From assembly GCA_002077065.1 (NCBI GenBank), contig NAJO01000019.1:857268-921267 (forward strand): a DNA stretch of 64,000 nucleotides, in the 5' to 3' direction. The DNA comes from Cryoendolithus antarcticus. Taxonomy: Eukaryota > Ascomycota > Dothideomycetes > Cladosporiales > Cladosporiaceae. The position numbers and the translations under genes are program-made. How positions within the stretch are numbered: the first letter of the stretch is position 1; every line of letters begins with the position of its first letter. Shown piece after piece: positions 11,277 to 22,657 of the stretch. The notes under the pieces were generated by a model. It was not told the origin of the DNA, made no database searches, and saw only the letters and a program-made list of their open reading frames with translations.

Positions 11277-13017
11277 TTAGGCATGTATAGCCTGCTGCAC
11301 GTGCGGATACACGCCCACCATCTTCTGGTACAGCTCCGGGTGCTCCCTCATCAACACCTCCGGATCCCATGCTGCGGCCACAAAGATAGTGTCGATGCCG
11401 CTGCTTAGCGGTGTGGTGAAGCAGTTCGTGATTTGCAGGCCGATGAGGAAGGCGTAGGCGATTACGACGGGTGTGAACTCGCCGTTGCGGTTGTAGGCTG
11501 GGTCGGTGAGGGTGAGGTAGAGGTAGGCGAGGCTGAAAGATAGTCAGTACATTCACGTGAGGGGGAGAGAGTGCAGGGACAACTCACAGAGCACATGCGT
11601 ACGCAACGAAAGTTGCGCCCATAGTGAACACCGGCCCGATAAGACACTCGTTGACAAGCGCATCAATCCCGCGGTTCTTGATCATCTTCCAGGTGTCCTT
11701 GGCGCTCTGGATATAGCCCTTGCCGTACAATGCCATGTAGCTGAAAGCGTAGCGGTTGATGAACGAGACTGCCCAATCTAGGATGCTGATGAGGCACCCA
11801 AGCAAGCAGAAAGCGATGCTGCCGCAGGTATTGCCTGCCATGGCCTCATTCTGCTGCGCAATCGAGCAGAGCTGGCGCAGACTGTTGATGATGGCTACGA
11901 GGAGACTTCCGAGGGAGATGCTGCCAAAGCTGTAGGTCAAAGCGCGCTTTGCTGCTCCGCGAGTAGCGCCTTTGGCTGGGTTCTTGGGCGCGAAGTACCA
12001 GGCTCCATACACGCCCGAATTGGTCACATGGATGACGTTCTTGAGGACCTCTGTGATCCAGTACGCGGCGAACGTGATGAATGCAATCAGTCCAATAACG
12101 GTCGCAGAGCTACAGCTTCCCGAACCGCTGCAGGCCGGATTGTTCCCAGGCTCATACTTGACGTACACTGCCACCAGCGTGACGGAGAAGTACGCGCCGA
12201 ACGCCGCTGCCAGCAGACCTCCGAAGAACGACACGAGGTAGACATGTCCGTAGCTCTTTGACACATCGATCGCGGTCTGCAGCATGAGCACGCTGAAGGG
12301 TATCCTCGGGATCCATGAGATGAAGCAGATGATTGTAAAGACGCCGAAGATCAGGAACACAATCCCGCCGCTCCAATATTTTCGGTACAGCATGTAGATC
12401 GCAGTGACGAGCATGAACACAATGTTGAGTATCCCCGTGATCCAGATGAACTGCTTCGTAAACATGCGCGCGAGCGTAACGTAGCCATATCCGAAGACCA
12501 GTGCAACAACGAGACATAGCGCGAAGAGCACGATCGTGTTTGTGTTCAATCCGAAGTCGTTCTGCGAACCGTAGATCCCTCCGCCACTGAAGCTCTTATT
12601 CGCGGCGTAGCTTTGGAGCGCCAGTCCACTGACAGCGACGAAGCCTGCTACGACAGCGAGGAACAGTATGCCAGCCCAGATATCATTCCACTTGGGCTTC
12701 TCGACCTTGAACGCTTGGCCGAAGTTCTGCTTGCCGTCGGACCCGGAGCCGAAGCCATTGCTCGTGTCATTTCCGTAGCCTGGTGGAGGAGGCATGCCGT
12801 TGCCATTGCCGTTTTGCTGGTAACCGCCTTGTTGTTGCGGTGGGCCGCCCTGAGGAGGAGGGTAGTAGCTCTGCTGCTGTTGTTGCTGCGGAGGACCCTG
12901 TTGCCATTGCGGGTTCGACTGCATCTGGTACCCTCTGCCGCCATCGCCTCTGCCGCCATCGCCTCCGCCGTTGTTCGGCTCACTGTAGTAATCCGCTGCT
13001 TCGCCGCGTGGTGCCAT
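11277..13017 (-). CDS. pns1: Choline transporter-like protein (Pns1/CTL family)
   Basis: Multi-span plasma membrane protein of the CTL family; choline transport is inferred from the family and the yeast homologue has no settled substrate. Exon 1 is 13017-11588 and exon 2 is 11532-11277, split by a 55-bp intron (11533-11587, GTGAGT...TTTCAG). Without splicing the frame stops at the intron, and with it the conserved ending MVGVYPHVQQAIHA is recovered. The protein is 561 aa from the ATG at 13017; a GTG five codons upstream extends the frame but is not a likely start. Residues 1-105 are Gly/Gln/Pro-rich and cytosolic. The first membrane segment is near 120, with about ten in total. The conserved CTL core includes FGSISLGSLLVAIINSLRQL and the loop with paired cysteines near residues 325-330. 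Confidence 0.93.
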
Positions 13018-14965
13018 CTTCGATACTGGCACGTCGCGTGAAGTGCGCTAGGAATTAGGTATTAGGGTGTAGGGTGGTGAGAAGAAGTTTCGCAGCGATG
13101 AGTGGAGAGCCATCAATGGCAAAGGCAATTCCGAGCTTTGACGTGTCCCGCGCGTAGATTAAGGTTAGTCGTTGCTCTGCGCAACGACTGTGATTGGTGC
13201 ACCGGAAGTCAGTGCTGTGAGAGGACCGAGCTCTGCTTGGTAGATCTTGGGTAATCTGGGCCAGCAGATGCATCTAGATCCTTAGCTTCAGCTGACGTCG
13301 TGCATGACGCTGGAGCAAACTCCTATTTGCATTACCGAGAATGAGAGGGTCTGAAGGGTCGAAGAGTAAAGATCTTTGTAGTCAATCGATGAGCTTGTGC
13401 ACTTGGTCTCGCAATCTCTTACATGCGTCGCCACACTGAGTGGTAGTCGGCAAGGAGGCCAAGATTTCGATGCTCGAACGCGTGGAGGGATTGGTGCGTG
13501 CACAAGGTTGGCAAAGACCGGTAATGCGTTCTTTGAAGTCGTAACCTCGAACGAGCTCCGAACGAGATACGATCACTTGAAGACTTACCTCGAGGCGGCC
13601 TGGCAGTCTTGAGTAGCCTGGGGCAACAGCGCAACGGGGATGTCGAACACGGATGAAACTCCAGACGACTACATGTACTTTCCGCCAGGCACCACGTACG
13701 ACTCTGCCCCAATGGCTACGGATCTGACGCACGGATAGCTGCATTATCTCATTGGCATACAGGCTCTGCTCCTAACATGGCAGCCTACCAAGCGCCGCGC
13801 GCAGGTCCACAGTACTGCGCCTCCCTGATGCTTAGCCGCCAATACCCTTGACCGTAGTGGAAAGCGACATGGCTTACCAACGAATGCTCGCCCGAACGGC
13901 GCTCAGGATATGCTTTGTGATCACTGTTCCAGCTTCGGTGGCACCAGAGTCTGCTCCACGAGAGCGCGATGCGGCACTTCCAGATCTCGCGCTCTAGTAG
14001 GAAACACCCTGCCTTCCATTGCAGGATTGCCTTGGACTTCGAACCAATACACCAGTGAGGGGCTGTTAGCGCCGGCCACCGGGGCTGTCAGAGATCTGCG
14101 CTGTGATGCCACTAAGTTCGTACGCCAAGACTATGCCTTGAGCCTCGATGAACGTGTATGGAGGTGAGAGATGGGAGACTTCTACAGGCGCAGCTTGCCT
14201 TGCAGTCAAGTTATCTCAGGCTTCGCCACGACTTCGTTCCTCGCCCTCTCACTAGTCTCTGAGGCCTACGATGCGCACGTAGGTATACCAGATACGCTAG
14301 CGTTATCAGGTGTGTGCTGCCGAGAGACAAATCTGCTATGAGATGTTTTCGAGCATGAGACTCATAAGGGCCTTCCAGGGCACAGCAGTAAAGATCTCCA
14401 GACCCACAGCCAAGTCGTTAGATGCTTCAGAGGACTCAAAGCACGAGGAAACGGGGGGGGACTTGGACTTATTCTCATAGTCAGAAGTCCAACACTCGCT
14501 CTCCGAGCGAGCATGCACTGCCAGGGGCTCAAACATTCGTAGCCATGATTCTCGGACACTTAAGCTATAGTACCTCGGAGAGCGCGAACACTTGATCACA
14601 TGCAGAGCTCGACATCGCCACTCTCCAAGAGACAGAGCCCGAAGTTTCGCTGTTGCGAGTATATTTGTGATAGCATGAGAGAGTATCTATTCAACGAGAG
14701 ACATCAGGATTGGCATGTGATCGTACCGTCCACTAAATATCATGATCGTCGTTTCCTGACTCGGGTGTCAACATTTCGAGGTCACGACAAGTGGTGCAGA
14801 GGAAGGTAAGATTGCATTGTACTTGCACTTGTGTCTCTCCGTGTCCTCTCACCTGCTCTCTCCACTGTCGCAGTGCTCTTAGTATTTGCACCAGAAAGCT
14901 GAGAAGTTTCACGAGAGAGCTGTTACACCACATCCCTTGCTTCCGCATGTGAGACCACCGCCAGT
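13018..14965. other. Intergenic region, about 1.95 kb
   Basis: Lies between the divergent Pns1-like and coatomer beta-prime genes, so it carries both promoters. Only short overlapping frames are present, none with a recognisable product. There is a run of eight G near 14453. No repeat or RNA gene was recognised. Confidence 0.45.
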
Positions 14966-17656
14966 ATGAGGCTCGATGTGAAGGTACGCTTGTAAACACT
15001 CCCAAGCGTCTGATATGCCTGCTAACGTGAATCTCGCTATACAGCGCCAGTTGTTTGCTCGTTCTGAGCGAGTCAAAGGAATCGACTTTCACCCTACGGA
15101 ACCATGGATTCTCACCACTCTGTACAGCGGCCATGTGTACATATGGTCCTACGAAACACAGTCCATAATCAAGACATTCGAGCTCACAGATGTCCCTGTA
15201 CGAGCAGGACGGTTCATCTCCCGCAAGAATTGGATCGTTTGCGGCAGCGATGACTTCCAACTACGGGTCTACAACTACAACACCAGCGAGAAGATCACAT
15301 CATTTGAGGCACATCCGGACTACATACGAGCAATCGTCGTGCATCCGACGCAGCCGTTCGTTCTCACAGCCAGTGATGACATGACGATAAAGCTGTGGGA
15401 CTGGGACAAGAGCTGGAAATGTGTGCAGGTGTTTGAGGGCCACAGCCACTATGTGATGGGTCTGGCAATCAACCCGAAAGACACGAACACGTTCGCTTCC
15501 GCATGTCTGGATCGTACGGTCAAGATCTGGAGTCTGGGGTCTGGCACACCGAACTTCACCCTCGAGGCGCATGAGACCAAGGGTGTGAACCATGTGGACT
15601 ACTACCCGCAGTCAGATAAGCCGTACATCCTCACCACCTCAGATGATCGGACGGTGAAGGTGTGGGACTACACCACCAAAGCGCTGATCGCGACGCTGGA
15701 GGGCCACACAAGCAATGTCTCCTTCGCATGCTATCACCCTGAGCTACCCGTGATCATCTCCGGATCCGAAGACGGCACAATCAAAATCTGGCACGCCAAC
15801 ACATACCGCCTGGAACAGTCACTTTCATACGGACTGGAGCGAGCATGGTGTGTCTCATCGCAACGAGGAAAGCAGGGCATCGCGATGGGTTTCGATGATG
15901 GCGCAGTGGTCGTAAAGATGGGCCGCGAAGAGCCCGCGGTCAGCATGGACGGGTCTGGCAAAGTCATCTGGGCCCGGCACTCGGAAATCTTGACGACAGT
16001 CATCAAGGGCGGTGACAAGCCGGTCAAGGACGGGCAGACCGTCACGCTTCCCTCCAAAGATCTTGGCTCCACTGAGATCTACCCGCAAACCCTCATCCAC
16101 AGCCCGAACGGCCGCTTCGTGGCAGTATGCGGCGACGGCGAATACATCATCTACACCGCACTGGCACTACGCAACCAGGCATTCGGATCTGCACAGGACT
16201 TCGCATGGGCTTCGAAGGAGAACGACAAAGACTACGCCATCCGGGAATCGCAATACACTGTCAAGATCTTCCGGAATTTCAAGCCGAAGGGTGGTGATGG
16301 TACAGTCAATGTTGGGTACACAGCAGACGGCCTTTCAGGCGGTAATCTGTTGGGTGTCAAGGGTCAAGGTGGCATCGGCTTTTTCGACTGGGAGACCGGC
16401 AGGCTTGTGCGGCGGATTGAGGTCGAGCCAAAGAGCGTGTACTGGTCTGAGTCTGGTGAGCTAGTCTGTCTGGCATGCGAAGACAGCTTCTACGTTCTGC
16501 GCTTCTCGAGAGAGCAGTACACGGCTGCATTGCAAGCAGGCACAGTCGATGAGGATGGAGTAGAGGAAGCGTTCGAGGTCGTCTGCGACATCAACGAGAG
16601 GTGAGTTTTGCGGATCGATCCCCTCTGCGTTCCAAGACTGACAAGACCAGCGTCCGCACCGGCCAATGGATCGGCGACTGCTTCGTCTACACCAATACGC
16701 CAAACCGCCTCAACTACCTCGTCGGCGACCAAGTCTACACCATCTCGCACTTCGACCAGCCAACCTACGTCCTCGGCTACCTCCCCCGCGATGGTCGCGT
16801 CTACGTCTGCGACAAGGATGTCGTGATCTCCTCTTTCGCGCTCTCGGTCTCAGTCATCGAGTACCAGACACTCGTCCTCAGAGGTGAAGTCGACACAGCG
16901 AATGAGATGCTGCCTGACATCCCTGAAGACCAGAAGAACAAGATCGCGCGGTTCTTAGAGGGACAGGGGTATAAGGAGCAGGCTTTGGAGATTGCTACGG
17001 ATGCTGAGCATCGCTTTGAGCTGGCACTTGGGCTAGGGGAGTTGCGGATTGCGCTTGAGATTGCGAGGGAGGCGGATGTGGAGCACAAGTGGAAGACTGT
17101 CGGGGATGCTGCGGTGACTGCGTGGGATTTGGCGCTTGCGGAAGAGTGTTTCAAACACGCTAGGGATCTATCGTCCTTGCTGCTCTTGTACACCTCCTCG
17201 GCAGACGCTGCTGGACTTCAGGACCTTGCGGTCAAGGCCAAGGATGCTGGGATGCACAACGTGGCGTTCACAGCGCTGTGGTCACTAGGCGACGTGGACG
17301 GCTGCTTAGACCTTTTGCTGGCTACTTCAAGGACTGCGGAAGCGGTGCTGTTTGCGCAGACTTACAAGCCCTCACGCTGTGCGGAGGTTGTGGGACAATG
17401 GAAGGCATCGTTGGAGAAGAACGGCAAGGGAAAGGTGGCACGGTTACTCGGTGTGCCTGGTGAGAACGAGGCGATGTTTCCAGAATGGGAGGAGTCTCTC
17501 CGATTGGAGAAGGAAGGTGGAAATGCGACTAATGGCAACCTCATTGACGTGGGTGAGGACAGCCACGAGGCCGAGGAGAAGCCTTTGGTGGATGCTGAGG
17601 AGGAAGTTGAGGAGGCTGAGGTACCAGCTACGAAGGAGATTGAGGCTGAAGCTTGA
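14966..17656 (+). CDS. sec27: Coatomer subunit beta-prime (Sec27/COPB2)
   Basis: COPI coat subunit in Golgi-to-ER vesicles. Three exons: 14966-14983 (six codons, MRLDVK), 15045-16600 and 16651-17656; 859 aa in all. Intron 1 is 61 bp (GTACGC, branch GCTAAC at 15021, acceptor ACAG). Intron 2 is 50 bp (GTGAGT, branch ACTGAC, acceptor CCAG). Both splices keep the conserved reading: MRLDVK joins RQLFARSERVKGIDFHP, and VVCDINE joins SVRTGQW. The N-terminal half is a WD40 propeller (GHVYIWSY, ASDDMTIKLWDWD, SACLDRTVKIWSLG, SGSEDGTIKIWHA), then a second propeller, then the alpha-solenoid (HRFELALGLGELRIALEIA). The last 60 residues are acidic and unconserved. The tiny first exon would be missed by open-frame searches. 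Confidence 0.96.
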
Positions 17657-18902
17657 GTTGTGTAGAGCTGTTGGCAGTGCTGCCATTATGAAAGCAGCAT
17701 GTAGCCTATCATGCTCTCCCTGCGTTTCTCAACTAGACTGTGCATCTGTCAATGCGTCTGCAACAGCCAGCAAGGTCTGCATAATGGCTCTTAGAGGCAA
17801 TGAAAGAGACAAATCCCGCAGCCTCCTTTCCACTTGCATCTCTTCGCTATCCAGCTACGTTACCACCTCGGTTCTCGTCCCTTCTCACAGACATGCGCGA
17901 CTCTTCGACGGGTTGATACCAGCCTTAGACGAGCCTAGCACAGCAGTGGGCTCGAGACTCGACGTATACTCGATACGTTAGCCGTGATGGCAGCAGCGTG
18001 ATGTGGTACCGTCCATGAATCGAAATGACAACTTCCGAGGCGCGGCACAGTGAGGATCCAAAGAGCTGATGCTGAGCACACGGTTTGATTGACGCCTGCT
18101 TGAGTCCGGCTGCTATGGCAATCCGTGTGTCACCTCATCGAGAAAGCAGCCGTCGACTCCGTACTGAGAAGTCCCCTGGGGAGTGGTGGAGCGAAACGCT
18201 TGAGGCGACCGAACAGGCGTAGAAGAAGGAGCGCTTGATGGAGGCATGGGCAGCAATACTGCCTCCTCACTGGGGTGACGATGACTCGAACACGGCCAAA
18301 GCGGTGAAGCGCTTGTAGATAGACACTGGTGTTGCAGGATCCGAGCCCTGAGGAGCTCGCAGTGAAGGCGGTGGTGTGACGGCATCTTAGGCGAGGAAGC
18401 ATGATCGTTTGATAGTTTCACACGCTCATGAACACGGGTCCAGGCACTCGCGGACAAGAATCGAAGTAGAATGGATGGTCGGGCGACGGCCAGCCATTCG
18501 TACCGCTTGCGGAAGTCCGTCGAGGCGTACTGGGCTGCAATACTTCTTCTCTGCCCGCATCCCAGTCAAACGGGCCCTGCCAATCTTGCGCAATCGCGAG
18601 CTCGCGTAGCGCTGGTTGCGCTACCAACGTTGCGGAGCTCGTCCTCGCGCTCATATTGGCCCTTTGTCCGAGTTCGAGCAGTGCGGCAAAGCTTAATTTG
18701 CTTGGGGTCTTGGTCCTCGGTCTCCGAAGTCGCTTCGACGAGCGGCGGGGAGAGGTGTCGGTCCTGCTCGTATACCTGGAACGGGTATCGATCCCTTTGC
18801 GTTGCCCGACGCCACAAAGCCCTTCTCCAGCCCAGGCGAAGATCCAGAAGGCGCGCTTTGCGGAGGAGACAAAGAAGACGCTGACTTTGAGCCAGGTGTT
18901 GG
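17657..18902. other. Intergenic region, 3' of sec27
   Basis: About 1.25 kb with no confident gene. On the minus strand at 18654-18418 a 78-codon frame ends in a Pro/Trp-containing stretch (DWQGPFDWDAGREE). It may be part of the decayed gene just upstream at 18903-19262 but is in another frame, so I do not call it. Confidence 0.4.
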
Positions 18903-19262
18903 CTATGACTCGAGGATCTCCTGGACTTTCTCCAGAGTAATGATGGACCGCAAGTGTCTAACTTTGCTCTCCTCGCTTGCAAAGCTTGCTGAATGTCGTT
19001 GGTATACACTGCGGCGCATTGCGATGGTATCACCCAGAGCTCTCAGCAGCCCGGCTGGCACTGGGAATGGAGATGCTGGATGCGCTACGAGAGCAGCCAG
19101 GGCCTTCATCTCCTTTGGTACGCATGCCTCTCGGAACGTGAGGCTACCTGTTGCAGCAAAGTTGACACGCTGGGCAGCCTGCAACAGGAATCTGCAGAAT
19201 CGCTATTGGTGGTCGTGGTAGAGATCTGTTTCGGCTTTCACGTCGGATATTGGCGCGACCAT
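18903..19262 (-). pseudogene. Broken paralogue of the neighbouring 408-aa family protein
   Basis: Starting at the ATG at 19262 the minus-strand frame reads MVAPISDVKAETDLYHDHQ, then an in-frame TAG at 19205-19203 (codon 20), then RFCRFLLQAAQRVNFAATG and on to IITLEKVQEILES and a second stop at 18903-18905. It aligns without a gap to the first 23 residues of the intact gene next door (start 20865): both have DHQ at 17-19 and RFC at 21-23, with Ser20 of the intact copy replaced by the stop. Later segments also match in pattern (RRxxxxxF...SKxRHLxxIxxLExVxEIL). The downstream two thirds of the family protein cannot be found in frame. I call it a decayed duplicate. No short intron obviously removes the TAG. 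If transcribed it would give a 19-residue peptide. Confidence 0.65.
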
Positions 19263-19638
19263 CGTGAAGAACGAGGAGAATAGTGGTGAGAGTACAGGGT
19301 CGCGTGTACATGTGAGAGTAACGTCGAAGGGCGCATGCGGTTATCCACCTCACCTTAGAAGGCAGGCGCGAAGTTGGAAATCGGGCTGAAGGCCAGAGGT
19401 GTTCAGGCAAAACTAAGGAAAGGAGGACTCACCCCGGCGTGTTCATATATCGGCGCCCCAATCAGACTATGTACACGATAGCAGTGCGATCCACTCGTTG
19501 TGCGCGTTGCTCCTGCCATTGTAATGCGAACCTCCAACGCCATGAACTTCAAGTCCACTGTCGCTCAAGAGTACGCCCCCTGTCAAATTCCATACCACCA
19601 TCTTCGTACACAGAACAAGCTTCGTCATCCGCAGAACC
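19263..19638. other. Intergenic between the broken and the intact paralogue
   Basis: 376 bases. No gene or repeat was recognised. It should hold the 3' end of the intact gene transcript. Confidence 0.4.
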
Positions 19639-20865
19639 TCATTGCGCCCACGTTGCCTCGTAATCAGACTTTTCTCCACGCAACCGCTCTTCATTCATCC
19701 CGCTTAAGTCCTCCGGCCAGCCCCTCAACGCTGGACCGTCAGTGTGGGCGAAGTCCCGCAACAGGAGGCGACTCGGAAGCTGAAAGGCAGGGCTGACCGA
19801 CGCATCGTCCCCTACGTAGTAAGACGTGATTGAGTCGTCGTCCGCCCAGATGAAGTCGAGGCCCTCTGCAGCGCTCCGCGTAGCCTTGTACTCTTTATAC
19901 TCTCGCGACCGGTACAGATCCATGCGCTCGAAGCTACAAGTGTCCATCTCTGCGTACCCAGAGTCCGAGATATTGTGCGATGTCAGCTCGGCGTCGAGAG
20001 TATCTGCAGTATACATGGCCGCCACGTAGTCGGTCGCGTTGGGTGGCGTCCAGCGATCTGTCGTGTAGATAGGACAAAGCCAGCCCGTGCGAGAGGTCAG
20101 AAATTGACGATTTGGCCAAGGTTTCCGTGGAATGTGCTCGCTCTCCAACGACGCCGAATCCCAATATGAAGGTGAGAGACGTTCGGCCGCATAAGTGCGC
20201 GGAAATGGGACGCCTAGGTCGAAAGCTTCGGGAGGATGGTCGATGAGGGGGGCACTGTGGTCTACGAAGAGTGCTCTATACCGTGTCTTGCCCGATAGTG
20301 TTGCAGATCCTCGAGGCGACCCCGATGGTGGGTCCCGTACAACTTCGATTCGCAGACCCGGTGCCAGCAAGAATCCTGTATCATTGGAAGACAGCTGGTA
20401 CACTTTGAGCGTATCAAAGCCGTTCTTGCCATTCAAGGCTACCTCAGTAGGTAACCCTTGACGACGAGACAAAGAAGTCGCCGGCGCTGGCACGAGTGTA
20501 CTCTTGGACTTCGACACCAGGTGCCGCTCAACCCATTCCAGCACTCCGATGAAGTCCAAATGATTACGAGTCACTTCATCTTCTGGGGCGCGCGTCAAGA
20601 ACCAGTCACAGGCAGCGCGTCTCTTCTCGATCGTGCTGCGCAGGAATCGAAACGGCTCTGCAGGCAACTCGATAACTAACGGCGAATCTACTATCAATCG
20701 CGCCAGAAACTTCATGCAATCGCTCTTGTTCGCATCTTCGACTGTGATACCAGCCGTTGCACCAAGATCCGCGAGTTGCGCGCTCATGAGGAGAGTGCAA
20801 AACCGCGACTGGTGGTCTTTGTATACCATTGTCTTGGCTGCGACTTCGGTTTCCCATGAAGACAT
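19639..20865 (-). CDS. Uncharacterised 408-aa protein with DUF6604-like N-terminal region
   Basis: The single-exon frame ends at 19639. I start it at the ATG at 20865 (MSSWETEVAAKTMVYKDHQ) because the broken copy at 18903-19262 begins at the same residue; the frame is open 51 codons further but without support. Residues 1-115 are helical, with a motif FLRSTIEKRRAACDWF and then RNHLDFIGVLEWVERHL. This resembles the N-terminal region called DUF6604 in filamentous ascomycetes, on pattern alone. The middle and C-terminal parts, with aromatic-rich pieces such as FLTSRTGWLCPIYTTDRW and an acidic stretch near 340-360, are not known to me. No signal peptide or membrane segment is visible. Function is unknown. 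Two adjacent copies in the same orientation suggest tandem duplication. Confidence 0.75.
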   Translation of the reverse strand: MSSWETEVAAKTMVYKDHQSRFCTLLMSAQLADLGATAGITVEDANKSDCMKFLARLIVDSPLVIELPAEPFRFLRSTIEKRRAACDWFLTRAPEDEVTRNHLDFIGVLEWVERHLVSKSKSTLVPAPATSLSRRQGLPTEVALNGKNGFDTLKVYQLSSNDTGFLLAPGLRIEVVRDPPSGSPRGSATLSGKTRYRALFVDHSAPLIDHPPEAFDLGVPFPRTYAAERLSPSYWDSASLESEHIPRKPWPNRQFLTSRTGWLCPIYTTDRWTPPNATDYVAAMYTADTLDAELTSHNISDSGYAEMDTCSFERMDLYRSREYKEYKATRSAAEGLDFIWADDDSITSYYVGDDASVSPAFQLPSRLLLRDFAHTDGPALRGWPEDLSGMNEERLRGEKSDYEATWAQ

Positions 20866-22657
20866 GGTCGGTAAGTCTTGCGCTGGTGTAAGTGGGATGC
20901 GTATATATGTCGGTGATCGACTGCAGTGTCCGCGCAAGTCGACACCGGAAAGCGGGAGAGTGGTTGGAATGTGACTGGAGGAATTGGAAGTGTTCAAGTA
21001 ACGCTGAGGAAGCCACACTCGGCATGCTCACGTATCGTCCTACCAACCAGGGTACGCGAACAACCGCTATGGTTTTCACCTGGTGAGCGCTTGAGTATGG
21101 AAATACTCAAAGTGATCTCCCAACATCCTGCCTAGATATCGTGCGGTCAGCCTTGTCGGTAAGATGGCGGCAGGAGACTTTCGACCGGTAGTGTTCGAGT
21201 ACAGGTGTGTTCACTACATCTCGAGGTAGCGACAGGTGTACAATGGTGCGCATACACATCAGCTGAATACTTCCATGTCAGCGTCTTCCTTTCACAGTCC
21301 AAGCAAGCAGCCTAGAATGATTCTGCCGCATCCTGAAACAATCACTGGTCACTTCTGACATCTTCTTTTAACGCTCTTTGCTCGTACTTGCCATGCGATT
21401 GATACTGATAGACGGTACTCGAAGACGGTACGCCTTTCACCTTGCAGTTGAAAGACTCGGAACCAGAGAAGCATCTGGACGATGGTTTTGCTGCAGCACA
21501 ACGCATTCGACAGCTGCCAGAATACTCCGACTGACATCACGATACTCGTCGACAACGATAAGCATTGAGAACACTCGCGGCAGAGCAATCGAGCGACATT
21601 CCGTGCTAAGTCGGCATATGCCGTCAAGCTACGTATTTTCGCTTACCGCATAGCAACTACACCTTTGGACATGCATCGTGATCCGTAGTCCGAGAACGCT
21701 GCTGAGCAATGAGAGCTCAGATCTCACGTAAGGTATCATGATGTCGTCGGAAAAGCGAGCCACGAATGCTCAAAACTCATGTCAGCAGTCCAGGCGTTGT
21801 TCCGATGAGAATAGAGCGGGCCAGTACAATCGGTGCGCTCTGTTTGATGCCGAGCTGGACAATATGCGCTGGAAAGACGGTACGTGTCATCATACTTCGC
21901 TTGCTGATGATACCCGCTGGACTCGAGGACGTCTATCGGTTGTTCATCGACGCCTAAACCCACCGCTTAGATTCGGAGCTGACTTGAGCGCGCAGTAGTG
22001 TCGCTGGTCGTGATGTAGCCGATCGTTGTCGCGATACTAGGGATCAATAATGCCTCGAGGACTGGACGAGTCTGTCAAACTGACGCGCAGACCTTCTGTC
22101 AGAAACCCGTTTTGCTGAAGAGATGAGGCAACACTTGGCCAGGAATTGCCACACGTGAGAAGCCTCCGTTGTGAGTAGCCACGCCTCGACTTCTCGACAA
22201 GCTGAAGTCGCCTGTAGGCGCCGGCGCTTAACGACGTAACGTATGAGGCCGCTCTCCATTGGCCATGGTGCATACCAGTCTCGGGGCCATGCCAGGATAG
22301 TCTATCAGTGTAGCGCCCGTTGAGGTCGTATGGTCATGGTCGCTGCGTGTGGATAGTGTACAGGAGGAGGATGGGAGGTTCAAAAGATGGCCGCGAGACG
22401 CCGACCTCCAAGGCTTCGTCATGGTCCATGCTCCGCGGCATTCGCTGTGGGCATGAACATAGATCGACCTGTACATCTCCATAAGACAATTACATAGCCT
22501 TCTCGAGTACTGAACCGGACGAGACAATCAAGCCTATCCAGCAAACGTTCCCACTGCGCGCGCAGAACTTGACATGAGGTGGTCAGGTGGGATCGCGGCT
22601 CGTCAGGCCACTGCATAACGACCCTTGAGCGACCTTACATGAACCACTCCCACTGCA
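20866..22657. other. Intergenic region, about 1.8 kb
   Basis: Lies between two divergent genes (408-aa protein and bro1), so it holds both promoters. Only short shadow frames are seen. No repeats or RNA genes were recognised. Confidence 0.45.
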
